Positions 8,518 to 16,441 of a stretch of DNA of 34,403 nt are shown here, in pieces. The position numbers and the translations under genes are program-made. Positions within the stretch are counted from its first letter, which is position 1; every line of letters begins with the position of its first letter. The notes beneath the pieces are model-generated. The model was not told the origin of the DNA. It searched no databases and was given only the letters and a program-made list of their open reading frames with translations. This DNA is from an uncultured Eubacteriales bacterium (GTDB lineage Bacteria; Bacillota; Clostridia; Christensenellales; CAG-138), in the NCBI GenBank assembly GCA_900544965.1, contig UQXE01000022.1:1-34403 (forward strand), read 5' to 3'.

Positions 8518-10146
8518 CTATCTTCCGTTTCTATACATAAGCCTGCGCAACTTATGGCCGCCTGGCATGAACTCAAGCTCCTCGGGACTAAACATCTTCA
8601 ACAGAAACATCAATGCAGCATATACGACCACTCCCACCGCTACGCTTCCAACCGTCGCCAGGGTATTATGGCCCGCGGCATTCAAGGCGTTGTAGCAAAG
8701 CGATACCGATACCGCCATAACAACGGAGGCTGATATCGGCTTTAAGAACATATCCCAGAACTTAACGCGCATTCCCGTTTTTCTCAGCACATAGATCGTA
8801 TCCAAGATTCCTGCTGCCGCATAGCATATTATTGTGGATATCGCGGCGCCCTGTATGTTTATGGTGGGAATGCGCATGAGAATCAACATAGTTATAACCT
8901 TCAATATTCCCCCAAACACCAGGTTGATTACAGGGATATTGGGCCTGCCCATCCCCTGCAAGACGCCCGTCATAGTCTGCACCAGCGACAGGAACAGCAC
9001 GCCGACAGCGCATGATTTCATAAGGTCGGCGGCTAGTATAATCTCTTGACCTTCAAGTGCTGTAAATAACAGTCTTATTATCGGCTCGGCCAATACATAT
9101 AGTCCGGCGGCGCATGGCGCCCCGATTATTAGCGCAAGCTTCATCCCCATCTTTGACGCGCTTCTCACGCCTTTATAATTTTTAGTCGCCATCCTTGCGG
9201 AAATAGCCGGCACAAGGCTAATCGCAAGCGCAGTTGTAAGCGCCGCCGGCATGTTAATGATTGGGGTTACGTTTCCCCTGAGAATGGCGTATGCGGATGA
9301 AGCTTCGTCAATAGTGAACCCGATGCCGGCCAGTCCTCTTGTTATCATCGCGCTATCCATTATTCCCGTTAAGGGCATGATGGACGCGCCTATGGTTATT
9401 GGAATTGCAATTACTAAAAGTTTTTTCGCTATATGCCTAAACCGCATTGGTTTGGTACGTAGAGAAGAGGATAGTTTTGCGTTAAATCTGCCCTTATTCC
9501 GCTTGTAAAACAGCCATATGACGATCAGCGCAATAAGCTCTGAAGCCGATACCCCCAACAGCGCGCCCATGGCCGCATATTCCGGTCCCTTGGGAAAAAG
9601 CCGTGCAGCCAGCGTAAAACCTATGATAAGCTTTCCTACCTGTTCCACAACCTGGGATACAGCCGTTCCCATCATAAGCTGCATTCCCTGCAGGTATCCC
9701 CTATAGGCGCACATTATTGAAACAAACAGCAATGCAGGAGACAGCGCTCTAAATACCATGCTTTGCTTCTGTATCATTTCCTGCGCATACGAAGGATACG
9801 TGATTCCCGCAAAGAGTTCAGCGCCAAGCAGCATTATCAGCATAGTAACCGTTCCGATAATGATGAGTATCCGCATTGCACCGCGGAAGATATCCCTTGC
9901 CCCCCTGTAGTCGCCAAGCGTAACACGTTCTGAAACGAGCTTTGATATAGCGGTTGGAAGGCCTGCGGACGAGATAACCAGCAGCCAGCTATACCACGGA
10001 TACGCCACTTCGTAGAATTTAAGGCCATCGGTTTCTATGATGTTTGCAAGTGGGATGCGGTAAATAGCTCCAATGAGCTTTACAATAAGACCGGCTATGG
10101 CCAGCACCGCCGCCCCTCTTACAAAGGATCCCTTTCTATTATCCAT
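8518..10146 (-). CDS. SpoVB/MurJ-like polysaccharide flippase (MOP superfamily)
   Basis: Integral membrane protein of 542 residues with about fourteen hydrophobic segments, the MOP exporter pattern. The N-terminus (GAAVLAIAGLIVKLIGAIYRIPL, shown here only as the family hallmark region at residues 9-31) and GLPTAISKLVSE are characteristic of SpoVB and the related YabM. These proteins are thought to move lipid-linked precursors across the membrane during spore cortex or wall synthesis. Position directly before mazG matches the B. subtilis yabM-yabN order, so YabM is the closer analogue. The ribosome binding site (AGGAAGG) is rather far from the ATG. An extended -10 promoter precedes it. Confidence 0.87.
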   Translation of the reverse strand: MDNRKGSFVRGAAVLAIAGLIVKLIGAIYRIPLANIIETDGLKFYEVAYPWYSWLLVISSAGLPTAISKLVSERVTLGDYRGARDIFRGAMRILIIIGTVTMLIMLLGAELFAGITYPSYAQEMIQKQSMVFRALSPALLFVSIMCAYRGYLQGMQLMMGTAVSQVVEQVGKLIIGFTLAARLFPKGPEYAAMGALLGVSASELIALIVIWLFYKRNKGRFNAKLSSSLRTKPMRFRHIAKKLLVIAIPITIGASIMPLTGIMDSAMITRGLAGIGFTIDEASSAYAILRGNVTPIINMPAALTTALAISLVPAISARMATKNYKGVRSASKMGMKLALIIGAPCAAGLYVLAEPIIRLLFTALEGQEIILAADLMKSCAVGVLFLSLVQTMTGVLQGMGRPNIPVINLVFGGILKVITMLILMRIPTINIQGAAISTIICYAAAGILDTIYVLRKTGMRVKFWDMFLKPISASVVMAVSVSLCYNALNAAGHNTLATVGSVAVGVVVYAALMFLLKMFSPEELEFMPGGHKLRRLMYRNGR

Positions 10147-10186
10147 ATGGCTTCAATATCCTTCCTAATTTGAGAGTCCAACCCAC

Positions 10187-10192
10187 ATTATA
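10187..10192 (-). promoter_or_regulatory. Extended -10 promoter of the SpoVB-like gene
   Basis: Minus-strand TGCTATAAT lies about 40 bases before the start codon, with no good -35 box. The same TGC-TATAAT form occurs before the ABC exporter and the YccF gene in this window. Confidence 0.55.
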
Positions 10193-10225
10193 GCAGATAT
10201 TCTAAGGATATGCTTATTTTGATAT

Positions 10226-10269
10226 AAAAAACCATACCGGGCCCATTATAGCCACACGAGTCCGTATGG
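10226..10269 (-). terminator. Second minus-strand terminator-like hairpin
   Basis: Minus-strand CCATACGG pairs with CCGGTATGG (one bulged base, 21-base loop) and is followed by six Ts. It lies about 215 bases beyond the PIN-TRAM terminator, so it either backs that up or ends a short unannotated transcript. Confidence 0.55.
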
Positions 10270-10457
10270 CGCTGAGCCTTCACCAGAAAAACGCTTAAAC
10301 ACCAATAACCTGTGAACTAATATACCCGTCCAGGCCCCTTTAACGGTTCGGGATTTTATTTCTGAGGGTGATGCAAGCTCCTACGTCTTCTATGATCATC
10401 CAGAAATATAGTGTATACGGTTAAAATTTCATGAAAAGAACGTGGCTTTTGCATACG

Positions 10458-10473
10458 GCTATTCATGAATAGC
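10458..10473. repeat. 16-bp perfect palindrome with a nearby half copy
   Basis: GCTATTCATGAATAGC is its own reverse complement. The central TTCATGAA recurs at 10428-10435 inside TTTCATGAAA, 34 bp away. This is typical of a dimeric regulator's operator, but no gene start is close by. Confidence 0.6.
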
Positions 10474-10482
10474 TATATAAAA

Positions 10483-10506
10483 ACAGGGAGCAATCAGCCT
10501 CCCTGT
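10483..10506 (-). terminator. Intrinsic terminator of the PIN-TRAM gene
   Basis: A perfect 8-bp stem (ACAGGGAG/CTCCCTGT) with an 8-base loop is followed on the minus strand by TTTTTATATAG. It begins 25 bases after the PIN-TRAM stop codon. Confidence 0.88.
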
Positions 10507-10531
10507 CGCTTTACTTTAAACTGTGATACAA

Positions 10532-11620
10532 TTATTCTGCCGATTTAACCTTGGCAAAGATCATTCTGCCGGCAGAGGTTTGCAATACGCTTGTTACAAC
10601 TACGCTGAGATCCTCTCCAATATGCTTTTTCCCGTTTTCAATTACTATCATCGTTCCGTCGTCAAGGTAGGCCACTCCTTGATTTAGCTCCTTGCCCTCC
10701 TTTATTATGGATACAAAAATATCCTCACCAGGCAGCACAACCGACTTTATCGCGTTTGACAGGTCGTTTATATTGAGCACGGGTACGTTCTGAACACCAG
10801 CCACCTTGTTTAGGTTATAATCGGTTGTCACAACAGCTCCACCCATGCTGTGGGCAAGGCGTATAAGCTTTGAATCCACCTCGTCGGTATCGTTATAATC
10901 GCATTGGGTTATATATATCGGTATTTCCAGTTCATCCTGCATCCGCTTTAATATGTCAAGACCTCTTCTGCCCCTGTTGCGCTTAAGTGCGTCCTGGCTG
11001 TCAGCTATATGCCGGAGCTCTTGTAACACAAACTCGGGCACAATGATCGTGCCCTCAACTATTCCTGTGCGGCATATGTCAAATATCCTGCCATCAATAA
11101 TCGATGAGGTATCCAAAAGTTTAGGTGTTGCGTAGATATTTGTCTTGCCCTTACCCCCACGTTTTAGCCAGGTGGGCGGATTTATCTCATTGCGCCGCCT
11201 TATCATTATTGTCCATCCAAGGTAACCTAACCCCGTATACAGGAGCACGTTTATTACAACAGTAAGCCATCTAAACGTAAGGCCGGATATCAGAGTGCTT
11301 ACCAGCAGCGCTATCAATAGGCCCACAGTAAGGCCCACGACCCCGAAAAACATTACTGAAAGGGGCATTTCGCCCAATCGGTGGTCAATAGCGTTTATTG
11401 CCGCTTTAAACCCCTCCACCAGCTTAGGAGCTATAAAATATGATATAAGTCCAAAAACAGTTCCAGCGGCGATATATATCGCCACTACTGCCCAAGCTTC
11501 AAATACCTCGGACATACCGGTGCCCAGGTTAAGCATGGCTTCATTTATCGAATATATTATTGTAACTCCGATTATAATACCGAAAACTGTAATAAACAAC
11601 CTCGCAATTTTGCGAGCCAA
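10532..11620 (-). CDS. Membrane-anchored PIN-TRAM domain protein (YacL-like)
   Basis: The first 150 residues contain four hydrophobic segments. A PIN nuclease-like domain follows, with conserved acidic positions in LLDTSSIIDGRIFDI (near 167), FVLQELRHIAD and TTDYNLNK, and a C-terminal TRAM domain of about 60 residues (GVAYLDDGTMIVIENGKKHIG). This is the B. subtilis YacL architecture; the family is proposed to be a ribonuclease at the membrane, but its target is unknown. The start is TTG with GGTGAT upstream. It follows carD by 79 bases, a CarD-YacL pairing that recalls the B. subtilis yacK-yacL area. A strong terminator ends it. Confidence 0.9.
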   Translation of the reverse strand: MARKIARLFITVFGIIIGVTIIYSINEAMLNLGTGMSEVFEAWAVVAIYIAAGTVFGLISYFIAPKLVEGFKAAINAIDHRLGEMPLSVMFFGVVGLTVGLLIALLVSTLISGLTFRWLTVVINVLLYTGLGYLGWTIMIRRRNEINPPTWLKRGGKGKTNIYATPKLLDTSSIIDGRIFDICRTGIVEGTIIVPEFVLQELRHIADSQDALKRNRGRRGLDILKRMQDELEIPIYITQCDYNDTDEVDSKLIRLAHSMGGAVVTTDYNLNKVAGVQNVPVLNINDLSNAIKSVVLPGEDIFVSIIKEGKELNQGVAYLDDGTMIVIENGKKHIGEDLSVVVTSVLQTSAGRMIFAKVKSAE

Positions 11621-11699
11621 AGCGCATCACCGTCCTTAGTAAAATAAAATTAGATATAAGTATGAGCGATTATTCTGGTTTGCCTTATCCGCATATAAA

Positions 11700-12158
11700 C
11701 TATATTATATCGCCAAACTCGTTCATATCACGATTAGTTGCTATCGCAAGTTCCGTTACCAAAACCTGCTTGGCCAGAGAAAACATCTTCCTTTCTCCGG
11801 AGGACAGCCCCTTTTCCTCATTACGTTTTTTTAAGCAGACCACAACATCGGCAACATCATATATTCCGCCCTTTCGTAGCTTATCCAGGTTTTCCCTGTA
11901 ACGCTGGTTCCAATTATCGCTCTCCTTTATTGGAGACTCAATCATATAATTCAGAACTTCCTCGCATTCCTTAGGCGTAATTATCGGCCTAAGGCCTACT
12001 TTTTCCGCCATATCCACTGGAACCATTGCAGTAAGGTTGTTAGATACAAACTTAAGCGTATAGTAGCTTGTAGTTTCGTTCAAAACGGTTCTCTCCTCTA
12101 TGCTTTGCACTGTACCCACACCATGCATAGGATAGCATATACGGTCGCCTATAGCAAA
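11700..12158 (-). CDS. carD: CarD family transcriptional regulator (RNA polymerase-binding)
   Basis: CarD/CdnL proteins bind the RNA polymerase beta subunit through an N-terminal Tudor-like domain and stabilise open complexes. That domain is clear here: FAIGDRICYPMHGVGTVQSIEERT. The C-terminal part is helical, with DNWNQRYRENLDKLRKG and SSGERKMFSLAKQVLVTELA, as in the family. I start it at the ATG at 12158, giving 152 residues, because AAAGGA lies upstream and the family begins MFxxGDxVxYP. An upstream in-frame start would add 13 residues unlike the family. Two tandem sigma-A promoters precede it. Confidence 0.93.
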   Translation of the reverse strand, partial: FAIGDRICYPMHGVGTVQSIEERTVLNETTSYYTLKFVSNNLTAMVPVDMAEKVGLRPIITPKECEEVLNYMIESPIKESDNWNQRYRENLDKLRKGGIYDVADVVVCLKKRNEEKGLSSGERKMFSLAKQVLVTELAIATNRDMNEFGDII

Positions 12159-12214
12159 CATAACCAATTCATTCCTTTCGTGCTGGTAAACGCACATCCT
12201 TTCTAATATTAATA

Positions 12215-12244
12215 ATTATATCTCAATCATCATGTTAAAGTCAA
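12215..12244 (-). promoter_or_regulatory. Proximal carD promoter
   Basis: Minus-strand TTGACT, an 18-base spacer, then TATAAT. The expected start is near 12208, about 50 nt before the carD ATG. Confidence 0.65.
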
Positions 12245-12253
12245 TAACCAAAG

Positions 12254-12282
12254 ATTTTACTATGATCCAGTATCATTGTCAA
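12254..12282 (-). promoter_or_regulatory. Distal carD promoter
   Basis: Minus-strand TTGACA (perfect -35), 17 bases, then TAAAAT. It lies 38 bp upstream of the proximal promoter, so carD appears to have tandem promoters. Confidence 0.6.
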
Positions 12283-12342
12283 CACGATAAAATTGTATAT
12301 TTTGTCTCGGCGTGCCATATTTATAAGCAGTGAATTTAAAAT

Positions 12343-12368
12343 AAGGACGGCTGTCAACAGCCGCCCTT
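12343..12368 (-). terminator. Terminator of the tldD-pmbA operon
   Basis: An 11-bp stem (AAGGACGGCTG / CAGCCGCCCTT, one G-T pair) with a four-base loop, 25 bases after the pmbA stop. The minus-strand continuation ATTTTAAATT is a modest U-tract. Confidence 0.8.
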
Positions 12369-12393
12369 TACAAACATTCAAATCTATTATTTA

Positions 12394-13731
12394 TTATTGC
12401 TTGCCGGCCACTTGAATTTCAGATACCAATATGCTTGGGGCCCCGATTACCGGTCCTATAGGAGGACTCATCCATAAGTCGGATCCAATTACCTCTACTC
12501 CATTAAGAAACTCAAAAAAGCTGCCGCCAACTGTAATCTGGTCCACACTTCTGACAACCTCGCCATTTTCCACTAAAAGTCCGCCGGCAAGAAGGGAGAA
12601 CTCGCCCGATACCTCGTTTACTCCCGAATGCAGCCCGGACAAAGTCGTAATTATAAGGCCATTATCAAGCCTCTTTAAAAGCTCGTCATAAGAGGTCTCG
12701 CCCGGCTCAACATAAAATACGCTGGGTGCAACGTCAATAGGCGACGCGGCGCTTGCGCGTCCTGCATTGGACGTAGAGTCAACGCCTGCCTTTTTTGCGG
12801 TTTTCAGGTTATGCAGCAGCGTTTTCAACACGCCCTTTTCCACAACGGACTTTGTAACGCTGGGCACTCCCTCATCGTCAAACGGACGTTCATAGCCTGG
12901 ATAAAACGGATTATCAACTATATTTATAAGCTCGGAGGCAATCTTCTCCCCTTCTTTGCCTTCTAAAAGCGATAATCCCCTCTGTGCCTCGGCCGCGCTG
13001 AACATCGGCACAAAGGCAGCCAGAAGGTCTGCGGCCGCCGTATTTCTAAACAACACCCTGTAACGCTTGGCAGGAACTGGCGAAGCGTCAAACTGCATTG
13101 CCGTTTCGCTTACAGCCTCACATGCCAGATCGTCTATGTTCATAGCGTTGCCGCCCGCACGGAACGCATACGCGCTTTTATAGTCCTCTCCCTGTTTCAT
13201 AATCGGGGCGGCAATAGTGTAGCTTACAACGCTTTCCTTTACAGCATCAAGCCCTTTTGTGTTTGATATACATATCCTTCTTTTACTAGTTGCGACGCTT
13301 GCGTCCTCTACGCGAACCACACGATCGTCCTTCTCGAACATCTTGCGCTCTATCTCAAACGCCAGGTCGATCTTTTCCTTCTCCGTAAGGCTTGTCAACG
13401 GGTTCTCCGGGTTTTCAACGCTCTTGTAAGAGCATTCGCCCTGCATGGGATGTTCGTCTTTCATCTCTATCGCCTTAGCGTTATCTATGGCGCGCTTTAC
13501 CAAATCCTCCGGCGCGTCCATTGATTCCGTATAAGCATAACCGTTTTTGTTTTCGAATTGAACTCGAAGGTTAAGGCCAAAGCTGCGCTTCACGTTATAT
13601 TCGTCGAGCTCCTTTTCAATAACGTTGACGGAAAACGAACTCCCCTCAACAAAGTATAATTCAGCGGCGTCGCAACCCAATTCCATAGCTATTTTAAACG
13701 CTTCTTGCTTAAATTCCGAATAATTCATCAT
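12394..13731 (-). CDS. pmbA: PmbA/TldE, non-catalytic partner of the TldD metalloprotease
   Basis: TldE forms a complex with TldD that degrades unfolded peptides and matures some ribosomal peptides. This protein has the family layout but lacks the HExxxH motif of TldD, as expected for the E subunit. Conserved parts include the N-terminal LGCDAAELYFVEG, the central FDDEGVPSVTKSVVEKGVL and the C-terminal LLVENGEVVRSVDQITVGG. Tandem ATG codons (13731 and 13728) sit within ATGATGA, which also contains the tldD TGA stop, so translation is coupled. AGGAGG lies six or nine bases upstream. A longer frame extends 38 codons into tldD, but those residues do not resemble the family. Confidence 0.92.
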   Translation of the reverse strand: MMNYSEFKQEAFKIAMELGCDAAELYFVEGSSFSVNVIEKELDEYNVKRSFGLNLRVQFENKNGYAYTESMDAPEDLVKRAIDNAKAIEMKDEHPMQGECSYKSVENPENPLTSLTEKEKIDLAFEIERKMFEKDDRVVRVEDASVATSKRRICISNTKGLDAVKESVVSYTIAAPIMKQGEDYKSAYAFRAGGNAMNIDDLACEAVSETAMQFDASPVPAKRYRVLFRNTAAADLLAAFVPMFSAAEAQRGLSLLEGKEGEKIASELINIVDNPFYPGYERPFDDEGVPSVTKSVVEKGVLKTLLHNLKTAKKAGVDSTSNAGRASAASPIDVAPSVFYVEPGETSYDELLKRLDNGLIITTLSGLHSGVNEVSGEFSLLAGGLLVENGEVVRSVDQITVGGSFFEFLNGVEVIGSDLWMSPPIGPVIGAPSILVSEIQVAGKQ

Positions 13732-15113
13732 AAAGCTCCTCCTTTTCCGCCTACAACTATACTGCTGACGCGTATGCGCGGCTGTCCAACATTGGTCGGT
13801 ATGCTGCCGGAATAGCTTCCGCACATGCCCTGGCCCATCCACATCCTCTTGCCTATCCGGTCAATCTTCATTAGCACGTCGGCTCCCCTGCCAATCAGAG
13901 TAGCGCCTCTCACAGGGCAATAGATCTTTCCACCCTTAACCCAATATCCTTCTAAGACGGCAAAATTGAATTCGCCTGTGAGGGGATTTACAGAACCTCC
14001 CCCCATCTGGGCCGCAAACAGACCGTCTCCCATTGTTGATATCATCTCGTCCTCATCGTCATTTCCCGGAGCAAAAAACGTGTTTGTCATACGGGACGTG
14101 GGAGCGAACGCATAGCTTTGCCTGCGGCTTGACCCGGTAAGCGGATGCTCCATCCTGCGGGCGCCAAGCAGATCAAACAGATAGCTCTTTAAAATTCCAT
14201 TCTCTATCAGCACATTTCGCTGTGACGGCGTGCCCTCGTCGTCGACATTAATGGAGCCCCATTCTCCAGGCATCGTCCCATCGTCTATGGCGGTTACAAT
14301 GTCGCTGGCAACCTTCTGGCCAAGTTTGCCGCAAAACTCGCTGTTTCCTCTTGATACGCTTGCCGACTCAAGGGAATGTACGCACGCTTCATGGAGTATT
14401 ACTCCGCCAAACCCGCCGTCAATAGTAACCGGAAACTCTCCCGCCGGACACTGCGGAGCGTGAAGCATAGTAACCGCCGTCTTTGCGGCGCGCTCGCCGA
14501 CTTTTTCTGCGTCAATTATTTCATACGCTTTAAAGCCCATACCAAGGCCTGGGCTTTCATATCCGGTTTGCGCCTCGCCGTCCTTTGATGCAATAGCCTG
14601 TACAAAAATCCTTGTTCTCGGCCTTCTGTCCTCAGCCCACACTCCAAGGCTGTTGCAAACCATTATTCTCTGGTCAACATCCAGATATCTTGCCGTAACG
14701 CAAGAGACTTCGTCCGAGTTTGCCCTTGCGGCGGCGGTCCCTTTCTTAAGAAGCTCCACTCTGGTTTTATTATCTATTGAGGAAAAGGGAAGCTCGGGAA
14801 TTTTTTTATAGTCTCGTACTGAGAATTCCCTGATCTCTCCTTCCTTTAATCCGTCGATTGCGGCGGCCGCAGCTCTAGCTGTTTCCATAAGCGCTTCTTC
14901 GCGTGTGTCAGAGGTGTATGCATAGGCGCACTTCGTTCCCTTAAGCACCCTTATTCCAGCGCCTTTTATTCTTGAATATGTAGCCGTTTCAACGCTGCCG
15001 TCATTCATGGAAATATTATTGCTTTCGGTATCCTCCATAAACAGTTCGCTAAAATCTCCGCCCGTAGTAAGAGCCATATCCAATACGGCTTGAGCAGTTT
15101 GTTTCTCAACCAA
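13728..15113 (-). CDS. tldD: TldD metalloprotease
   Basis: Zinc-dependent protease subunit that works with TldE. The metal-binding motif HEACVH (HExxxH) lies near residues 239-244 within GVILHEACVHSLE. Other family parts are the N-terminal DFSELFMEDTESNNI, DDEGTPSQRNVLIENGIL and YWVKGGKIYCPV near the end. At 461 residues it has the usual length. The start codon is TTG, with AAGGAGG eight bases before it. No ribosomal-peptide precursor is visible beside it, so a general peptidase role is the cautious reading. A good sigma-A promoter sits 37-66 bases upstream. Confidence 0.94.
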   Translation of the reverse strand: MVEKQTAQAVLDMALTTGGDFSELFMEDTESNNISMNDGSVETATYSRIKGAGIRVLKGTKCAYAYTSDTREEALMETARAAAAAIDGLKEGEIREFSVRDYKKIPELPFSSIDNKTRVELLKKGTAAARANSDEVSCVTARYLDVDQRIMVCNSLGVWAEDRRPRTRIFVQAIASKDGEAQTGYESPGLGMGFKAYEIIDAEKVGERAAKTAVTMLHAPQCPAGEFPVTIDGGFGGVILHEACVHSLESASVSRGNSEFCGKLGQKVASDIVTAIDDGTMPGEWGSINVDDEGTPSQRNVLIENGILKSYLFDLLGARRMEHPLTGSSRRQSYAFAPTSRMTNTFFAPGNDDEDEMISTMGDGLFAAQMGGGSVNPLTGEFNFAVLEGYWVKGGKIYCPVRGATLIGRGADVLMKIDRIGKRMWMGQGMCGSYSGSIPTNVGQPRIRVSSIVVGGKGGAL

Positions 15114-15150
15114 AACCTTATCCTCCTTTTGGATAGCATTATAATAATAG

Positions 15151-15179
15151 AGTATAACAGATTTTACGATTAATGTAAA
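15151..15179 (-). promoter_or_regulatory. Sigma-A promoter of tldD-pmbA
   Basis: Minus-strand TTTACA, a 17-base spacer and TATACT, placing the transcript start near 15144 and a leader of about 30 nt before the TTG start. Confidence 0.7.
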
Positions 15180-15246
15180 AGCAATTCAGATTTGCGCGTA
15201 AATACAAATTATACTTTTATTTACAAATTACATTATATAATACAAG

Positions 15247-15307
15247 AATATTTATTCAACTTTTTTATCCGTTCCCGTCTGTATTTACGTTCTGATGAAT
15301 AAATATT
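15247..15307. repeat. Interrupted 11-bp inverted repeat upstream of the first RHH gene
   Basis: AATATTTATTC at 15247-15257 is the exact complement of GAATAAATATT at 15297-15307, with 39 bases between. It lies in the AT-rich region separating tldD from the RHH gene at 15401. It may be a regulator site or chance in AT-rich DNA. Confidence 0.45.
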
Positions 15308-15400
15308 ATGTAGACAGCAAACAATACATCTATGATGGACAATTATAGTATATCTTGTATGCCGTAGTTCAATATATTCTAATTCCGGAGGTGATATCAC

Positions 15401-15595
15401 ATGGTCAATGGTACTCTAAAGATAACGAGAAAGACTGCGAGACGTGGTGAAGACGGCAGCAGGGTTATTTCCGTTAGACTTAAGGAGGAAACGGTAGCCA
15501 AGTTGGACGAAATAGCCAGCGAGACCAACCGCTCCCGTAATAAGCTGATTAATATGCTCTTAGAATACGCTATCGACGCCGTAGAAATCGAGTAG
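15401..15595 (+). CDS. Ribbon-helix-helix (CopG/Arc-type) DNA-binding protein
   Basis: Small 64-residue protein. The RHH fold is visible: beta strand RVISVRLKEE, helix TVAKLDEIASET, the turn NRSRNKL with the typical S/T-R-(N)-x-(L/I) pattern, and a final helix INMLLEYAIDAVEI. Such proteins bind operators as dimers of dimers, often regulating their own gene. A very strong ribosome binding site, GGAGGTGAT, precedes the ATG. There is no toxin gene beside it, so it is unlikely to be an antitoxin. It is a paralogue of the RHH gene at 19509; the two flank the cobalamin cluster. The target is unknown. Confidence 0.85.
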   Translation: MVNGTLKITRKTARRGEDGSRVISVRLKEETVAKLDEIASETNRSRNKLINMLLEYAIDAVEIE

Positions 15596-15809
15596 CATCT
15601 TAGTCAAAAATACCAGCTGTTGGTATAGGCTGCGCGATCTATGCCGATACGCTTTCTTCCGATCTTTCGCGCCACACCGCCGGCCATCTCTCCGGTTGCA
15701 GTGATCTCTTTAGCGGGATCAGTGTGCTTCACACCTGATTAAAACCCGTTGGAAACCGATATCTGCTTTTGTATATCCTTTTGATAATGTGAGGACTGCA
15801 AACGCGGAG

Positions 15810-16379
15810 CTATAGTTCCGTATAGCATTGTTTGTCCTGATCAATTAAAAGTATATATCCTCTGCCGGACTTTGGTATCCAATACAGGTAGTTACGCTCA
15901 TTGGGGAACAAGCTGCACATTATGGCCGATACAGTGCCGCCGTGACATATTACCACAGCGTCTCGACCTTCTGACAAAATTGTGTTAAAAGGCGCCATAA
16001 CCCGCTTGGTAAATTCATTGCGGCTTTCGCCGCCAGGACATACGACTTCGCCCGATTCGTCGCTCAGCCATACGGTATATTCAGGTATATCGCAAAGTTC
16101 GCCATAGGTCTTTCTTTCGAATATACCAAAATTCATCTCCTTCAATTCGGGGAACCGTTCGTGGGGGATATCGCCGTAAATGGCCTTAAGGGTTTGTTCT
16201 GTACGCAGCATTCCTGTTGTAATTATTCTCTTTCCTTCGGGTTCGGGATAAAGGCCCGATTCCGCGAACCGCTTTAGTTCGGCTTCGCCCTCTTCGGAAA
16301 GAGGTACTTCCCAGGTGCCCGCGTAGCGTTCATCCCGATTTGCAGTAGTGATCCCATGGCGCACTAAGTATATGTTCAT
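15810..16379 (-). CDS. Histidine phosphatase, likely alpha-ribazole phosphatase (CobC-like)
   Basis: Member of the phosphoglycerate-mutase-like superfamily. The catalytic histidine lies in LVRHGITTANRDERYAG at the N-terminus. The acid region is KEMNFGIFERKTYGEL and the second histidine is in VVICHGGTVSAIM. At 189 residues it is the size of CobC, which removes the phosphate from alpha-ribazole 5'-phosphate or adenosylcobalamin phosphate. Sequence alone cannot tell CobC from other small phosphatases; the assignment rests on its place as last gene of the cobT-cobU-cobS run. A hairpin separates it from the preceding gene by 60 bases, and GGAGA provides a ribosome binding site. Confidence 0.8.
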   Translation of the reverse strand: MNIYLVRHGITTANRDERYAGTWEVPLSEEGEAELKRFAESGLYPEPEGKRIITTGMLRTEQTLKAIYGDIPHERFPELKEMNFGIFERKTYGELCDIPEYTVWLSDESGEVVCPGGESRNEFTKRVMAPFNTILSEGRDAVVICHGGTVSAIMCSLFPNERNYLYWIPKSGRGYILLIDQDKQCYTEL

Positions 16380-16413
16380 GTCGGTCTCCTTTATAATTTA
16401 TGTTAATGGCCAG

Positions 16414-16440
16414 CAGAGGCGGGCACTGGCTTCGCCTCTG
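16414..16440 (-). other. Intercistronic hairpin within the cob operon
   Basis: Perfect 8-bp stem CAGAGGCG/CGCCTCTG with an 11-base loop, starting one base after the stop codon of the short CobU-like gene. No U-tract follows, so it may be an mRNA-stabilising or partial-termination structure instead of a full terminator. Confidence 0.6.
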
Positions 16441-16441
16441 T

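Larger units (their letters stand above)
10147..10531. other. 385-bp intergenic region with palindromes and two terminators
   Basis: The left end holds the spoVB-like gene's extended -10 promoter (TGCTATAAT on the minus strand, 10187-10192). Two minus-strand hairpins with U-tracts lie at 10226-10269 and 10483-10506. Between them is a perfect 16-bp palindrome (10458-10473) and a second copy of its core TTCATGAA (10428-10435), but no convincing open frame. Confidence 0.5.

Noticed and set aside
12394..13842. PmbA read from the upstream start, adding 37-38 residues
   Set aside because: The extra residues lie in the tldD coding sequence read in another frame; the ATGATGA junction with its AGGAGG site is the natural start.
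15401..15595. RHH gene as an antitoxin
   Set aside because: No toxin-like gene overlaps or follows it; the next gene is the convergent phosphatase gene after more than 200 bases.
15610..15626. Terminator of the cob operon at ATACCA/TGGTAT
   Set aside because: On the minus strand the 6-bp stem is followed by TTTT, but it is weak and lies nearly 200 bases beyond the phosphatase stop; too uncertain to list.
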